Shown: positions 43,188-52,244 of the stretch, one piece after another
Layout: the number at the start of each line of letters is the position of its first letter
Numbering within the stretch: position 1 is the stretch's first letter
Assembly (NCBI RefSeq): GCF_045348435.1
Contig: NZ_CP157484.1
Location: 2,480,001-2,544,000, forward strand
Direction of reading: 5' to 3'
DNA: 64,000 bases
From: Alsobacter sp045348435
Lineage (GTDB): Bacteria; Pseudomonadota; Alphaproteobacteria; Rhizobiales; Beijerinckiaceae
Notes under the pieces: generated by a model
What the model saw: only the letters and a program-made list of their open reading frames with translations
What the model was told of the DNA's origin: nothing
Database searches by the model: none
Translations under genes and position numbers: made by a program

Positions 43188-43880
43188 GTGTCCCGCGCCG
43201 AACGTCTGCTCGACCTCCTCCAGGCGCTCCGCCGGCGTCGCTATCCGGCGGCCGGGGCCGAGCTTGCGGCGGAGCTCGGCGTGAGCCTGCGCACGCTGTA
43301 TCGCGACATCGCCAGCCTGCGCGCCCAGGGGGCTCCGATCGAGGGCGAGGCGGGCGTCGGCTTCGTCCTGCGCCACGGCTTCCTGCTGCCGCCTCTGATG
43401 TTCACCCCCGAGGAGCTGGAGGCGCTGGCGCTGGGCGCGCGCTGGGCGGCGGACAGGGGCGACCAGCGCCTGCGCGGCGCCGCGCTCGATGCGCTGGCGA
43501 AAATCGGGTCCGTCTTGCCGCGGGAGCTCGCCGACGAGCTCGACGGCTCGCGCCTGCTGGTCGGACCGTCGGGCGCGGCCGAACCCAGCGGCGATTTCGA
43601 TCCCGCCCTCGTGCGCGACGCCCTCCGACGCCAGTCCAAGCTGCGCATCGCCTATCGGGACAAGGCCGAAGCCGCGACGAGCCGGACGGTGTGGCCTCTG
43701 GCCGTCGGCTATTTCGACAGGGCGCAGGTGCTGGTGGCCTGGTGCGAGCTGCGCGAGGACTTCCGCTGCTTTCGCCTCGACCGCATCGCCAGCGTCGAGG
43801 CGCTCACGGACCGCTACTCCAGCCCGCGAAAAGCGTTGTTGCGCCAATGGCGCGAGCGCGAAGGCATCGTGGAGGCCTGA
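43188..43880 (+). CDS. YafY-type transcriptional regulator (HTH_11 + WYL)
   Basis: A 230-residue regulator. The N-terminal winged helix (MSRAERLLDLLQALRRRRYP, LAAELGVSLRTLYRDIASLR) is followed by a WYL ligand-sensing domain from about 130 (LRIAYRDK, then VWPLAVGYFDRAQVLVAWCE and FRCFRLDRI). WYL domains often sense small molecules or nucleotides. The start is GTG at 43188 with AGGTCC upstream, which gives the family-typical SRAERLLxLLQxLR beginning. It precedes a VOC gene by 61 bases; YafY-VOC pairs are common, so it probably controls that gene, and perhaps the divergent Glyoxalase_3 gene. Confidence 0.9.
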   Translation: MSRAERLLDLLQALRRRRYPAAGAELAAELGVSLRTLYRDIASLRAQGAPIEGEAGVGFVLRHGFLLPPLMFTPEELEALALGARWAADRGDQRLRGAALDALAKIGSVLPRELADELDGSRLLVGPSGAAEPSGDFDPALVRDALRRQSKLRIAYRDKAEAATSRTVWPLAVGYFDRAQVLVAWCELREDFRCFRLDRIASVEALTDRYSSPRKALLRQWREREGIVEA

Positions 43881-43941
43881 CTGCTGACGGAAACTGTCAG
43901 CAGAGCCGGGCGAGAAGGACGGGTCAGCAAGGAGACCCGCC

Positions 43942-44316
43942 ATGACCGCCCCCAACTTCGTCCTCCTCTATGTCGCCGACGTCCCGGCGAGCGCAGCCTT
44001 CTACGGCCGACTGCTCGGCGCACAGCCCGCCGAGGCGTCCCCGACCTTCGCGATGTTCGCCCTGCCCTGCGGGCTGATGCTGGGCCTGTGGAGCCGGACC
44101 GGCGTGGAGCCGCGCCCGACCGGCGCGCCGGGCCATGCCGAACTCGCCTGCGCGCTCGAAGACGACGCCGCGGTCGGGCGGATCCACGGCGAGTGGGTCG
44201 CCGAGGGCGTCCCGGTGCTGCAGGCGCCGACGCGCATGGATTTCGGCTTCACCTGCGTGGCCGCCGACCCGGACGGGCATCGCTTTCGCGTCTTCGCGCC
44301 GGGCGGCGCGTCATGA
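43942..44316 (+). CDS. VOC family protein (small, PhnB-like)
   Basis: A 124-residue single-domain VOC protein: TAPNFVLLYVADVPASAAFY at the start, GLWSRTGVEPRP, and FTCVAADPDGHRFRVFAPG at the end. It probably works as a dimer. The substrate is unknown; related genes beside YafY-type regulators are annotated as glyoxalase or resistance proteins. The ATG at 43942 has AAGGAGACC upstream, a strong ribosome site. Its stop overlaps the EVE gene by four bases (ATGA). Confidence 0.9.
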   Translation: MTAPNFVLLYVADVPASAAFYGRLLGAQPAEASPTFAMFALPCGLMLGLWSRTGVEPRPTGAPGHAELACALEDDAAVGRIHGEWVAEGVPVLQAPTRMDFGFTCVAADPDGHRFRVFAPGGAS

Positions 44317-44771
44317 GCCGGTTCTGGATCGGGGTCGCGTCGGCCGAGCATGTGCGTCGCGGCAGCGCCGGCGGCTTCATGCAGCTTTGCCACGGCAAAG
44401 CAGCGCCGCTGCGCCGCATCGCTCCGGGAGACGGCGTCGTCTACTACTCGCCGTCCGAAGCCTTCGGGGCGCGTGACGGATATAGCTCCCTCACGGCGGT
44501 CGGATGGGTGCGGGCCGGCGACGCCTATGACGTGGACTGTGGAAACGGCTTTCGCCCGCATCGCAGGGACGTGGACTGGTGGGACGCCCGCGAGACGCCC
44601 ATCCGGCCTCTGCTCGACGCGCTCGACTTCACCCGCGGCCAGCGAAACTGGGGCTACCGGCTCCGTTTCGGGGTGTTCGAGATCAGCGAGCGCGACTACC
44701 GGACCATCACCGAGGCGATGGGGGCGGCCGGCCTCACACCAGCCGGCTCTGCTCCACCGCCGCCGCGATGA
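44313..44771 (+). CDS. EVE domain-containing protein
   Basis: A 152-residue protein with a PUA-like EVE domain: MSRFWIGVASAEHVRRGSAG, FMQLCHGKAAPLRRIAPGD, VVYYSPSEAFG, TAVGWV and the late block NWGYRLRFGVFEISERDY. EVE domains recognise modified bases in DNA or RNA; small ones like this have no proven target. The first base of its ATG overlaps the VOC stop, giving a regulator-VOC-EVE transcript. The last 13 codons (Pro-rich, SAPPPPR) overlap the 3' end of the convergent pyrG gene by 38 bases. Confidence 0.9.
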   Translation: MSRFWIGVASAEHVRRGSAGGFMQLCHGKAAPLRRIAPGDGVVYYSPSEAFGARDGYSSLTAVGWVRAGDAYDVDCGNGFRPHRRDVDWWDARETPIRPLLDALDFTRGQRNWGYRLRFGVFEISERDYRTITEAMGAAGLTPAGSAPPPPR

Positions 44772-46362
44772 AGCTCTTGAAGAGCGGATGAGGCTCGAAC
44801 GGGCGGGATTTCAGCTCGGGGTGATACTGCACCCCGACGAACCAGGGATGGTCCGGGATCTCGACGGTCTCGGGCAGCAGCCCGTCCGGCGACACGCCCG
44901 CAAAGCGCATGCCTTCGCTCTCCAGGCGGTCGCGGTAGCCCATGTTCACTTCGTAGCGATGGCGGTGGCGCTCGGAGATCTCCGTGTCGCCGTAGATCTC
45001 GGCGATGCGGCTGCCCTCCGCCAGGCGCGCCTTGAAGGCGCCGAGACGCATGGTGCCGCCGAGGTCGCCGCCGGCGGCGCGGATCTCCAACTCGTTGCCG
45101 CGCATCCACTCCGTCATGAGGCCCACGACCGGCTCCGCGCAGGGGCCGAACTCCGTCGAATTGGCGTCCTTGACGCCCGCCAGGGTGCGGGCGGCCTCGA
45201 TCACGGCCATCTGCATGCCAAAGCAGATGCCGAAATACGGCACCTTGCGCTCGCGCGCGAAGCCGGCCGCGCGGATCTTGCCTTCCGCCCCGCGATGGCC
45301 GAAGCCGCCCGGCACCAGGATGCCGTGGACATGCTCGAGGAACGGCGTCGGATCCTCGCTCTCGAACACCTCGGACTCGATCCAGTCGAGCTTCACCTTC
45401 ACCCGGTTGGCGATGCCGCCATGGGCCAGCGCCTCGATGAGCGACTTGTAGGCGTCCTTCATGCCCGTGTACTTGCCCACCACCGCGATGGTGACCTCGC
45501 CCTCCGGGTTGGCGATGCTCTCCGTCACGGAGGCCCAGCGCGCCAGATTGGGCTTGGGCGCGGGCTCGATGCCGAACGCGGCCAGCACTTCCGCGTCGAG
45601 GCCGGCCTCGTGATAGGCCGCCGGCACGGCGTAGATCGAGGAGACGTCGCGCGCCTCGATCACGGCGCTCTCGCGCACATTGCAGAAGAGGCCCAGCTTG
45701 CGGCGCTCCTCGCGCGGGATCTCCCGGTCGGTGCGGCAGAGCAGGATGTCGGGCTGGATGCCGATGGAGCGCAGCTCCTTGACGGAGTGCTGGGTCGGCT
45801 TGGTCTTCAGCTCGCCGGCGCTCGGGATGAAGGGCAGAAGCGTCAGGTGCACATAGACGGCGTGGCCGCGCGGCAGGTCGTTGCCGAGCTGGCGGATCGC
45901 CTCGAAGAACGGCAGGCCCTCGATGTCGCCCACCGTGCCGCCGATCTCCACGAGGACGAAGTCGACGCCCTCGTTGCCGGTGAGCACGAATTCCTTGATG
46001 GCGTTGGTGACGTGCGGGATCACCTGCACGGTGCCGCCCAGATAGTCGCCGCGGCGCTCCTTGGCGATGATGTCCTGGTAGATTCGCCCCGTCGTGATGT
46101 TGTCCGCCTTGGAGGCGGGCCGGCCGGTGAAGCGCTCGTAATGGCCGAGGTCGAGGTCCGTCTCGGCCCCGTCGTCGGTGACGAAGACCTCGCCGTGCTG
46201 GTACGGGCTCATCGTGCCCGGGTCGACGTTGAGATAGGGATCCAGCTTGCGCAGGCGGACGGAGTAGCCGCGAGCCTGCAGGAGTGCGCCCAGGGCTGCG
46301 GAAGCCAGGCCCTTCCCCAGGGAAGAAACCACGCCGCCGGTGATGAAGACATAGCGAGCCAT
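44734..46362 (-). CDS. pyrG: CTP synthase
   Basis: A 542-residue enzyme that aminates UTP to CTP with glutamine. The N-terminal synthetase domain starts MARYVFITGGVVSSLGKGLA (P-loop) and contains KLDPYLNVDPGTMSPYQHGE. The C-terminal class-I glutaminase has its nucleophile in FGICFGMQ and the His-Glu pair in GVQYHPELKSRPFEPHPLF. Length is standard. The start ATG at 46362 follows the usual site; the upstream frame is not conserved. pyrG follows secG and tpiA on the same strand. The kdsA and eno genes that often come next in Hyphomicrobiales are absent, replaced by the convergent EVE gene. Confidence 0.97.
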   Translation of the reverse strand: MARYVFITGGVVSSLGKGLASAALGALLQARGYSVRLRKLDPYLNVDPGTMSPYQHGEVFVTDDGAETDLDLGHYERFTGRPASKADNITTGRIYQDIIAKERRGDYLGGTVQVIPHVTNAIKEFVLTGNEGVDFVLVEIGGTVGDIEGLPFFEAIRQLGNDLPRGHAVYVHLTLLPFIPSAGELKTKPTQHSVKELRSIGIQPDILLCRTDREIPREERRKLGLFCNVRESAVIEARDVSSIYAVPAAYHEAGLDAEVLAAFGIEPAPKPNLARWASVTESIANPEGEVTIAVVGKYTGMKDAYKSLIEALAHGGIANRVKVKLDWIESEVFESEDPTPFLEHVHGILVPGGFGHRGAEGKIRAAGFARERKVPYFGICFGMQMAVIEAARTLAGVKDANSTEFGPCAEPVVGLMTEWMRGNELEIRAAGGDLGGTMRLGAFKARLAEGSRIAEIYGDTEISERHRHRYEVNMGYRDRLESEGMRFAGVSPDGLLPETVEIPDHPWFVGVQYHPELKSRPFEPHPLFKSFIAAAVEQSRLV

Positions 46363-46503
46363 GGGGGTTTCCAAATACTCCTTCGCCGCCGATTCGCGAA
46401 ACACATCGCCGCCTCGGGCAGGCTCTCCACAGGTTTCGGCCCATCGGCGCGCCGCCGCCCCGGCCGGTCGTTCGACGGCGCCGGTGCGGGCGCCACAAAG
46501 AGA

Positions 46504-46525
46504 GAGGGCCGGTCGCCCGGCCCTC
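46504..46525 (-). terminator. Terminator of secG
   Basis: A 9-bp perfect stem (46504-46512 with 46517-46525, 4-base loop) lies 10 bases beyond the secG stop on the minus strand. It is followed in that direction by TCTCTTTG, a pyrimidine/T-rich run. It probably ends the secG transcript, so pyrG would use its own promoter between 46363 and 46500. Confidence 0.65.
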
Positions 46526-46535
46526 GTCGCGTCTC

Positions 46536-46943
46536 TTACTGGGCGGGCGCCGGGGCCGGGGCCCCAGGGGCCGGAGCCGCGGGCGCCGCCGGAGCCTGCT
46601 GGTTCTGCAGGCGGTTGAGCTGGTCGAGGACGCCGCCGGACGGCGCCTGCGCCGGGGCCGCCGGGGCGCCCGCCGCGGGGGCGTTCTGGTCCAGGATCGA
46701 TTTGGGAGCGCGGTTCGCGCCGGCCATGATCGCCAGGATCAGGCTGGTGGCGAAGAACACGGCGCCGAGAACGGCCGTGGCGCGGGTGAGCGCGTTGGCC
46801 TGCCCGCGTCCGGTCATGAAGCCGGAGACGCCGCCGCCGCCCGAGAGGCCGCCGAGCGCGCCGCCCTCGGAACGCTGGAGAAGGATCACGCCCACGAGAG
46901 CGAGCACCACGATCAGGTGGACGACGATCAGAACCTGCTGCAT
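46536..46943 (-). CDS. secG: Preprotein translocase subunit SecG
   Basis: A 135-residue membrane protein of the SecYEG channel. The two helices and linking loop are typical: MQQVLIVVHLIVVLALVGVI, then QRSEGGALGGLSGGGGVSGF (the Gly-rich loop) and TRATAVLGAVFFATSLILAI. The remaining 60 residues form a Pro/Ala-rich cytosolic tail, as in other Hyphomicrobiales. The ATG at 46943 is chosen for the family start. It lies 194 bases downstream of tpiA. Confidence 0.95.
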   Translation of the reverse strand: MQQVLIVVHLIVVLALVGVILLQRSEGGALGGLSGGGGVSGFMTGRGQANALTRATAVLGAVFFATSLILAIMAGANRAPKSILDQNAPAAGAPAAPAQAPSGGVLDQLNRLQNQQAPAAPAAPAPGAPAPAPAQ

Positions 46944-47137
46944 GGGTCCTTCCGGGACTGCCGAGACGGGGGCCGGCGCGTCCCGTCGAAACAGAGCGCG
47001 CCAAGCCGAAACGCCGGGGTCATCGACTTCGAGGCGAAGGCGGTCCCGGCTGAACTCACGGGCGGCGTTTAGCACAGCCCCGCCCGGGTGCAAAGATGGG
47101 AACGGCGCCGCCCGCCTTCAATCGGCGGCTCGCGTGC

Positions 47138-47902
47138 TCAGCGATACGCCGCCGCAATGCCCATGAAGTCGGCCGCCTTCAGGCTGGCCCCTCCCACGAG
47201 CGCGCCGTCCACGTCGGGCACGGCCATCAGTTCGGCGGCGTTGGAGGGCTTGACCGATCCGCCATACAGGATGCGCACCTGCGGGGCCTGCTCGTCGCCG
47301 ACGATGCCGCGCAGCTCGGCGCGGATCATGGCGTGGACCTCCTCGACGTCCTTCGCCGTCGGAGTGACGCCGGTGCCGATCGCCCAGACCGGCTCGTAGG
47401 CCACGACCAGGATGGCGGCCGTCGCGCCTTCGGGAATGGAGCCGCGCAGCTGGCGCTTCACGATGTCCAGCGTCTTTCCGGCTTCGCGCTCGTCCTTGGT
47501 TTCGCCGACGCACAGGATGGCGGTCAGGCCGGCCCGCCAGGCCGCCTCGGCCTTGGCCCTCACGTCGGCGTCGGTCTCGCGGTGATCCGTGCGGCGCTCG
47601 GAATGCCCGACGATCACATGGGTCGCGCCCAGGTCCGCCAGCATCTCGGCCGAGACGTCGCCCGTGTGGGCGCCATTCGGCTTGGCGTGGCAGTCCTGGC
47701 CGCCAATCGCGATCTGCGCGCCGACAGCCGCCGCCGCCATGGCGACCAGCGTCGCCGGCGGGCAGACCAGGAGGTCGACCTTGCGCGTCAGGGCCTCGTC
47801 ATACTGCGCCGCCATGGCGGAGAGCTCGCCCAGCGACGCCTTGAGGCCGTTCATCTTCCAATTGCCGGCCACGAGGGGTCGCGGGCGCGCTGACGCGGTC
47901 AT
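47138..47902 (-). CDS. tpiA: Triosephosphate isomerase
   Basis: A 254-residue TIM-barrel enzyme that interconverts dihydroxyacetone phosphate and glyceraldehyde 3-phosphate. The catalytic lysine lies in VAGNWKMNG, the catalytic His in VIVGHSERR, the catalytic Glu in AYEPVWAIGTG, and the phosphate loop ends with YGGSVKPSNA. Length is normal. It is divergent from the PpiD-like gene, with a 186-base shared upstream region, and is followed by secG and pyrG, the conserved alphaproteobacterial order. Confidence 0.97.
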   Translation of the reverse strand: MTASARPRPLVAGNWKMNGLKASLGELSAMAAQYDEALTRKVDLLVCPPATLVAMAAAAVGAQIAIGGQDCHAKPNGAHTGDVSAEMLADLGATHVIVGHSERRTDHRETDADVRAKAEAAWRAGLTAILCVGETKDEREAGKTLDIVKRQLRGSIPEGATAAILVVAYEPVWAIGTGVTPTAKDVEEVHAMIRAELRGIVGDEQAPQVRILYGGSVKPSNAAELMAVPDVDGALVGGASLKAADFMGIAAAYR

Positions 47903-48088
47903 TTCACTCTCCCGAACTGATCAGCGCCGGATAGCAGATGCCGGGCGAAGTCGAAAGCGCCTAGAAAGCGCCGGGAAACCGTGCGACGCCACGTTGCGGC
48001 GCGGGGATCGCGTCCATATGATGCGCCGCCTTTCGGCCGGGGCTCGTCCCGGCCCTCCAGTCCGTCACGTTGAAGGAAGTTTCGCCCC

Positions 48089-49987
48089 ATGATGTCAGGA
48101 ATGCGCAAGGCCGGACAAAGCTGGCTCGGCCGCATCGTGGTGGCCGTCCTGTTCGGCTTCCTCATCCTCAGCTTCGGCATCTGGGGCATCGGCGACATGA
48201 TCCGCTCGGTGGGCCACACCAATGTGGCCCAGGTCGGCTCCACCGAGATCAGCGCCCTCGCCTATCGCGACGCCTACCAGAACGAGATGCAGCAGCTGTC
48301 GCGCCGCATCCGCCGGGCGATCACCAATGACGAGGCGCGGGCGGTGGGCCTGGACCGGCAGGTCCTGTCCAAGATGATGACCGAAGCCACGCTCGACGAG
48401 CGGGTGAAGTATTACGGCCTCGCCATCTCGGACGCGACGATCGCCAAGGCGATCTTCGCCGATCCGGCCTTCAAGGGGCCGAGCGGCCAGTTCGACCGCA
48501 ACGCCTTCAACGACGCGATCCGCAACCAGGGTTTCACCGAGCAGGGCTTCATCCGCACCCAGCGCGCCGTCTATCTGCGCCAGCAGCTCGCCGACACGGT
48601 GGCCGGAGCGCCGCCTGTCCCGGGCGTGCTGCGCGACGCCGTCCACCGCTACCAGAACGAGACGCGCGCCATCAGCTATGTGGCGATCGGCGCCGAGAAG
48701 GCCGGCGAAGTCCCGGCGCCCGACGCCGCCGCGCTGCAGACCTTCTTCGACCAGCAGAAGGCGGCCTTCCGCGCGCCGGAGTTCCGCAAGGTGACGCTGC
48801 TGCAGCTCAGCCCCGCCGACGTGGCCAAGCCCGACCAGGTGCCGGAGGCGGAAGCGAAGGCGTTCTACGAGCGCAACAAGGCCCGCTACGGCGAACCCGA
48901 GAAGCGCTCCATCCAGCAGATCGTGTTCCCCACCGCCGACGAGGCCAAGGCCGCGGCCGAGCGCATCAAGGGCGGCCTGAGTTTCGACGCCCTGGCCGAG
49001 GAGCGCAAGATCCCGCCCCAGGACCTGGACCTCGGCGTCGTCTCCAAAGACGGGGTCGTCGACCCCAAGGTCGCCGAAGCCGCTTTCTCGACCCCCGCCG
49101 GGTCGGTGAGCGAGCCCGTGGCCGGGAATTTCGGCTTCGTGCTCGTGCGGGTCGCCAGCATCCAGCCGGAGCAGGTGAAGCCCTTCGAGGCGGCGGCGGC
49201 CGAGATCAGGAACGAGATCGCGAAGGGCAAGGCCCGGGACGCGATGCAGGACGTCCACGACAAGATCGAGGACCAGCGCGCCTCGGCCAAGCCGCTGGCC
49301 GACATCGCCAAGGACCTGAAGCTCGCCGTCAAGCAGGTCGAGGTGGATCGCGCCGGGCGCGACAAGTCCGGCAAGCCGGTCGCCATCGCCGACCGGGACA
49401 GCGTGCTGAAGGCCGCCTTCGCCTCCGATGTCGGAGTGGACAACGAGGCCGTCTCGACCCGCGACGGCGGTTATGTGTGGTTCGAGATCGGCGGCATCGA
49501 GGCCTCGCGGGAGCGCAAGCTGGACGAGGTCAAGGCCGAGGTCGCGGCCGCCTGGAAGGCCGACGAGACGGCCAACAGGGTCGCCAGGATCGCATCCGAC
49601 GCGGTCCGCAAGATCAACGCCGGATCGACCCTGGAGGCGGTGGCGGGCGAACTCGGCCTGGAGATCCGCACCGCCAAGGACCTGAAGCGCCAGGGCGCGG
49701 CAGGCGGACTGTCGCAGGCGGCCGTCGCCCAGGCGTTCGCCACCCCCGTCGGCAAGGTCGCGACCGCTCTCGGCGCCAGCGCGCAGGAGAGGCTCGTGCT
49801 GCGGATCGACGGCGCGGAGACGCCGCCCCTGCTCTCCACCCAGCAGGCGGCGCAGCAGCTCGACGAGCAGATCCGCCTCGCCCTCAGCGACGACATGCTG
49901 AGCGTCTATGTGCAGAAGGTGCAGCAGGAGATCGGGGCCAGCGTCAACGAGGCCGTGCTGCGCCAGGCGATCGGCGGGCAGTTCTGA
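48089..49987 (+). CDS. PpiD-like periplasmic peptidyl-prolyl isomerase/chaperone
   Basis: A 632-residue protein anchored by one N-terminal helix (LGRIVVAVLFGFLILSFGIW, about 13-32). A SurA_N-like chaperone domain follows, then a parvulin domain (about 270-370; RSIQQIVFPTADEAKAAAER and SVSEPVAGNFGFVLVRV) and a second helical region. It probably helps outer-membrane and periplasmic proteins fold at the SecYEG exit. The ATG pair at 48089/48092 leaves a one-residue uncertainty; AAGGAAG lies upstream. trpE starts 23 bases after its stop, so the trp operon may be read from its promoter. No separate surA is seen in the lptD block, so this may be a main chaperone. Confidence 0.92.
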   Translation: MMSGMRKAGQSWLGRIVVAVLFGFLILSFGIWGIGDMIRSVGHTNVAQVGSTEISALAYRDAYQNEMQQLSRRIRRAITNDEARAVGLDRQVLSKMMTEATLDERVKYYGLAISDATIAKAIFADPAFKGPSGQFDRNAFNDAIRNQGFTEQGFIRTQRAVYLRQQLADTVAGAPPVPGVLRDAVHRYQNETRAISYVAIGAEKAGEVPAPDAAALQTFFDQQKAAFRAPEFRKVTLLQLSPADVAKPDQVPEAEAKAFYERNKARYGEPEKRSIQQIVFPTADEAKAAAERIKGGLSFDALAEERKIPPQDLDLGVVSKDGVVDPKVAEAAFSTPAGSVSEPVAGNFGFVLVRVASIQPEQVKPFEAAAAEIRNEIAKGKARDAMQDVHDKIEDQRASAKPLADIAKDLKLAVKQVEVDRAGRDKSGKPVAIADRDSVLKAAFASDVGVDNEAVSTRDGGYVWFEIGGIEASRERKLDEVKAEVAAAWKADETANRVARIASDAVRKINAGSTLEAVAGELGLEIRTAKDLKRQGAAGGLSQAAVAQAFATPVGKVATALGASAQERLVLRIDGAETPPLLSTQQAAQQLDEQIRLALSDDMLSVYVQKVQQEIGASVNEAVLRQAIGGQF

Positions 49988-50010
49988 TGGCGACGGGGCG
50001 CTGACCCGGG

Positions 50011-51531
50011 ATGGCGATCCTTCCGGCCTTCGACGACTTCGCCAGGACCTATGACGCCGGCGCGCCGCAGATCCTGCGCGTCTCGCTGGTCGGCGACCTG
50101 GAGACGCCCGTCTCGGCGTTCCTGAAGCTGAGCGAGGCCCGCAAGGGCCCGTGCTTCCTGCTGGAATCGGTGGAGGGCGGCGCGGTGCGCGGCCGCTATT
50201 CCATGATCGGCCTCTCGCCGGACCTGATCTGGCGCTGCACGGGCGCGGTGTCGGAGATCAACCGCGTCGCGCTGGACGAGCCCGAGGCGTTCGAGCTCTG
50301 CATCGAGCCCCCGCTCGACGCGCTTCGCACCCTCCTGGCCGAGAGCGCGGTGCCCTTCGGCGACGACCTGCCGCCGATGGCGGCCGGCGTGTTCGGCTAT
50401 CTCGGCTACGACATGGTCCGCCACATGGAGCGGATCGGAGATCCCAACCCGGACGTGCTCGGCGTCCCCGACGCGGTGCTGGTGCGCCCCACCGTGATGG
50501 TGGTGTTCGACGCCGTGCGCGACGAGATCGTCGTGCTCAGCCCCGTGCGCCCGCGCGCCGGGCAGTCGGCCAGGGCCGCGTATGAACGCGCCGGCGAACG
50601 GATCGACGCCATCGTGGCGGCCCTCGAAGGCCCCCTCCCGGCGCCCCAACCCGTCGCCCCGGTGCGTCTCCTCTCGGCGTCCGGGACCTCGAACACCAGC
50701 CCCGACGAGTACAAGGGCATGGTGGAGCAGGCCAAGGAGCACATCCGCGCCGGCGACATCTTCCAGGTGGTGCTGTCGCAGCGCTTCGAGGCCCCGTTCG
50801 GGCTGCCGGCGCTGTCGCTCTACCGGGCGCTGCGGCGGGTGAACCCCGCCCCCTTCCTCTGCTATCTCGATTTCGGCGGCTTCCAGATCGTGTGCTCCTC
50901 GCCCGAGATCCTGGTGCGGGTGCGCGACGACAAGGTCACGATCCGGCCGATCGCCGGCACCCGCCCCCGCGGGGCGACGGCGGCGCAGGACAAGGCGCTG
51001 GGCGAGGAGCTTCTCGCCGACGAAAAGGAGCGCGCCGAACATCTCATGCTGCTCGACCTCGGCCGCAACGACGTCGGCCGCGTCGCCGAGATCGGCACCG
51101 TCACGGTGACCGACAGCTTCTTCCTGGAGCGCTACAGCCAGGTGATGCACATCGTCTCCAACGTGGAAGGCGTGCTCGCCAAGGAGCATGACGCCCTCGA
51201 CGCGCTCGTGGCGGGGTTCCCGGCCGGCACCGTCTCCGGCGCGCCGAAGGTGCGGGCGATGCAGATCATCGACGAGCTGGAGAAGGAGAAGCGCGGCATC
51301 TACGCCGGCTGCATCGGCTATTTCGGCGCCAATGGCGAGATGGACACCTGCATCGTGCTGCGCACCGCGGTGGTCAAGGACGGCCGCATGTATGTCCAGG
51401 CCGGCGCCGGCATCGTCTACGACAGCGACCCGGACTCCGAGCAGCAGGAATGCGTCAACAAGGCCAAGGCCCTGTTCCGCGCCGCCGAGGAGGCCGAGCG
51501 CTTCGCCAGCGCGGCCCGGCGCGGCCAGTGA
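50011..51531 (+). CDS. trpE: Anthranilate synthase component I
   Basis: A 506-residue chorismate-binding enzyme that makes anthranilate from chorismate with ammonia from TrpG. The tryptophan feedback region LLESVEGGAVRGRYSMIG (with the LLES motif) is near the N-terminus. The C-terminal catalytic half has RAGDIFQVVLSQRFE, IAGTRPRGAT, LLDLGRNDVGRVAEIG and TVSGAPKVRAMQIIDELE. It is a separate protein, unlike the TrpEG fusion of Rhizobium and Brucella. It starts at the ATG at 50011, 23 bases after the chaperone gene. I see no leader peptide with tandem Trp codons. Confidence 0.97.
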   Translation: MAILPAFDDFARTYDAGAPQILRVSLVGDLETPVSAFLKLSEARKGPCFLLESVEGGAVRGRYSMIGLSPDLIWRCTGAVSEINRVALDEPEAFELCIEPPLDALRTLLAESAVPFGDDLPPMAAGVFGYLGYDMVRHMERIGDPNPDVLGVPDAVLVRPTVMVVFDAVRDEIVVLSPVRPRAGQSARAAYERAGERIDAIVAALEGPLPAPQPVAPVRLLSASGTSNTSPDEYKGMVEQAKEHIRAGDIFQVVLSQRFEAPFGLPALSLYRALRRVNPAPFLCYLDFGGFQIVCSSPEILVRVRDDKVTIRPIAGTRPRGATAAQDKALGEELLADEKERAEHLMLLDLGRNDVGRVAEIGTVTVTDSFFLERYSQVMHIVSNVEGVLAKEHDALDALVAGFPAGTVSGAPKVRAMQIIDELEKEKRGIYAGCIGYFGANGEMDTCIVLRTAVVKDGRMYVQAGAGIVYDSDPDSEQQECVNKAKALFRAAEEAERFASAARRGQ

Positions 51532-51613
51532 GGGCGTCGCACGCGCCGGCCCGCGGCTTGACGTGTCGCGGCGGGACGCCCCAAAAGGGAGCGGCGCAGC
51601 CGGACCTCAGCCG

Positions 51614-52225
51614 ATGACGACCGTCACCCTCATCGACAACTACGACAGCTTCACCTGGAACCTGTATCACGACCTCGGCCGGCTGGGCGCGACCGTCGAG
51701 GTGGTCCGCAACGACCGGATCACGACCCGCGAGCTGCTGGACAAGGCCCCCGACGCCGTCCTCCTGTCGCCCGGACCCGGTACGCCCGACGACGCCGGCG
51801 TCTGCCTGGACCTGATCGCCCAGGCGGCCGGCCAGATCCCGATCTTCGGCGTCTGCCTGGGCTTGCAGGCCATGGGCCAGGCCTATGGCGGCTCCGTGCG
51901 CCGCGCGCCGCGGCCGATGCACGGCAAGGTCTCCACCATCCATCACCGCGGCCAGACCGTGTTTCGCGGCATCAACGGATCCTTCCGGGCGACCCGCTAC
52001 CACTCGCTCGTCGTCGACCGGGCGGACTTCCCCGACGCGCTGCAGGTCACCGCGGAAAGCGAGGACGGGCTGGTGATGGGGCTCTCGCACAAGACCCTGC
52101 CGGTGCACGGCGTGCAGTTCCATCCGGAGAGCATCCAGTCCGAGCACGGGCTGACGATCCTTCACAATTTCCTCGACCTCGCATCCGAATGGAATAAGAC
52201 GAGACGCGGGCGGGCGGTCGCCTGA
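51614..52225 (+). CDS. trpG: Anthranilate synthase component II (glutaminase)
   Basis: A 203-residue class-I glutamine amidotransferase that supplies ammonia to TrpE. The nucleophile is in FGVCLGLQAMGQ and the His-Glu pair in GVQFHPESIQSEHG. The start sequence TTVTLIDNYDSFTWNLYHDL is typical. The ATG at 51614 is used. The 82 bases between trpE and trpG contain a 7-bp inverted repeat (51532-51538 with 51575-51581) that may mark an mRNA processing or attenuation point. Confidence 0.96.
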   Translation: MTTVTLIDNYDSFTWNLYHDLGRLGATVEVVRNDRITTRELLDKAPDAVLLSPGPGTPDDAGVCLDLIAQAAGQIPIFGVCLGLQAMGQAYGGSVRRAPRPMHGKVSTIHHRGQTVFRGINGSFRATRYHSLVVDRADFPDALQVTAESEDGLVMGLSHKTLPVHGVQFHPESIQSEHGLTILHNFLDLASEWNKTRRGRAVA

Positions 52226-52244
52226 GCCGCTGCGGAGCCTCGCC

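Noticed and set aside
44313..44771. EVE gene as part of a defence island
   Set aside because: EVE domains can join restriction systems, but no nuclease, methyltransferase or helicase gene of that type is near; the neighbours are a WYL regulator, VOC proteins and pyrG.
49988..50010. A trp attenuator before trpE
   Set aside because: Only 23 bases separate the chaperone stop from trpE; there is no room for a leader peptide and alternative hairpins.
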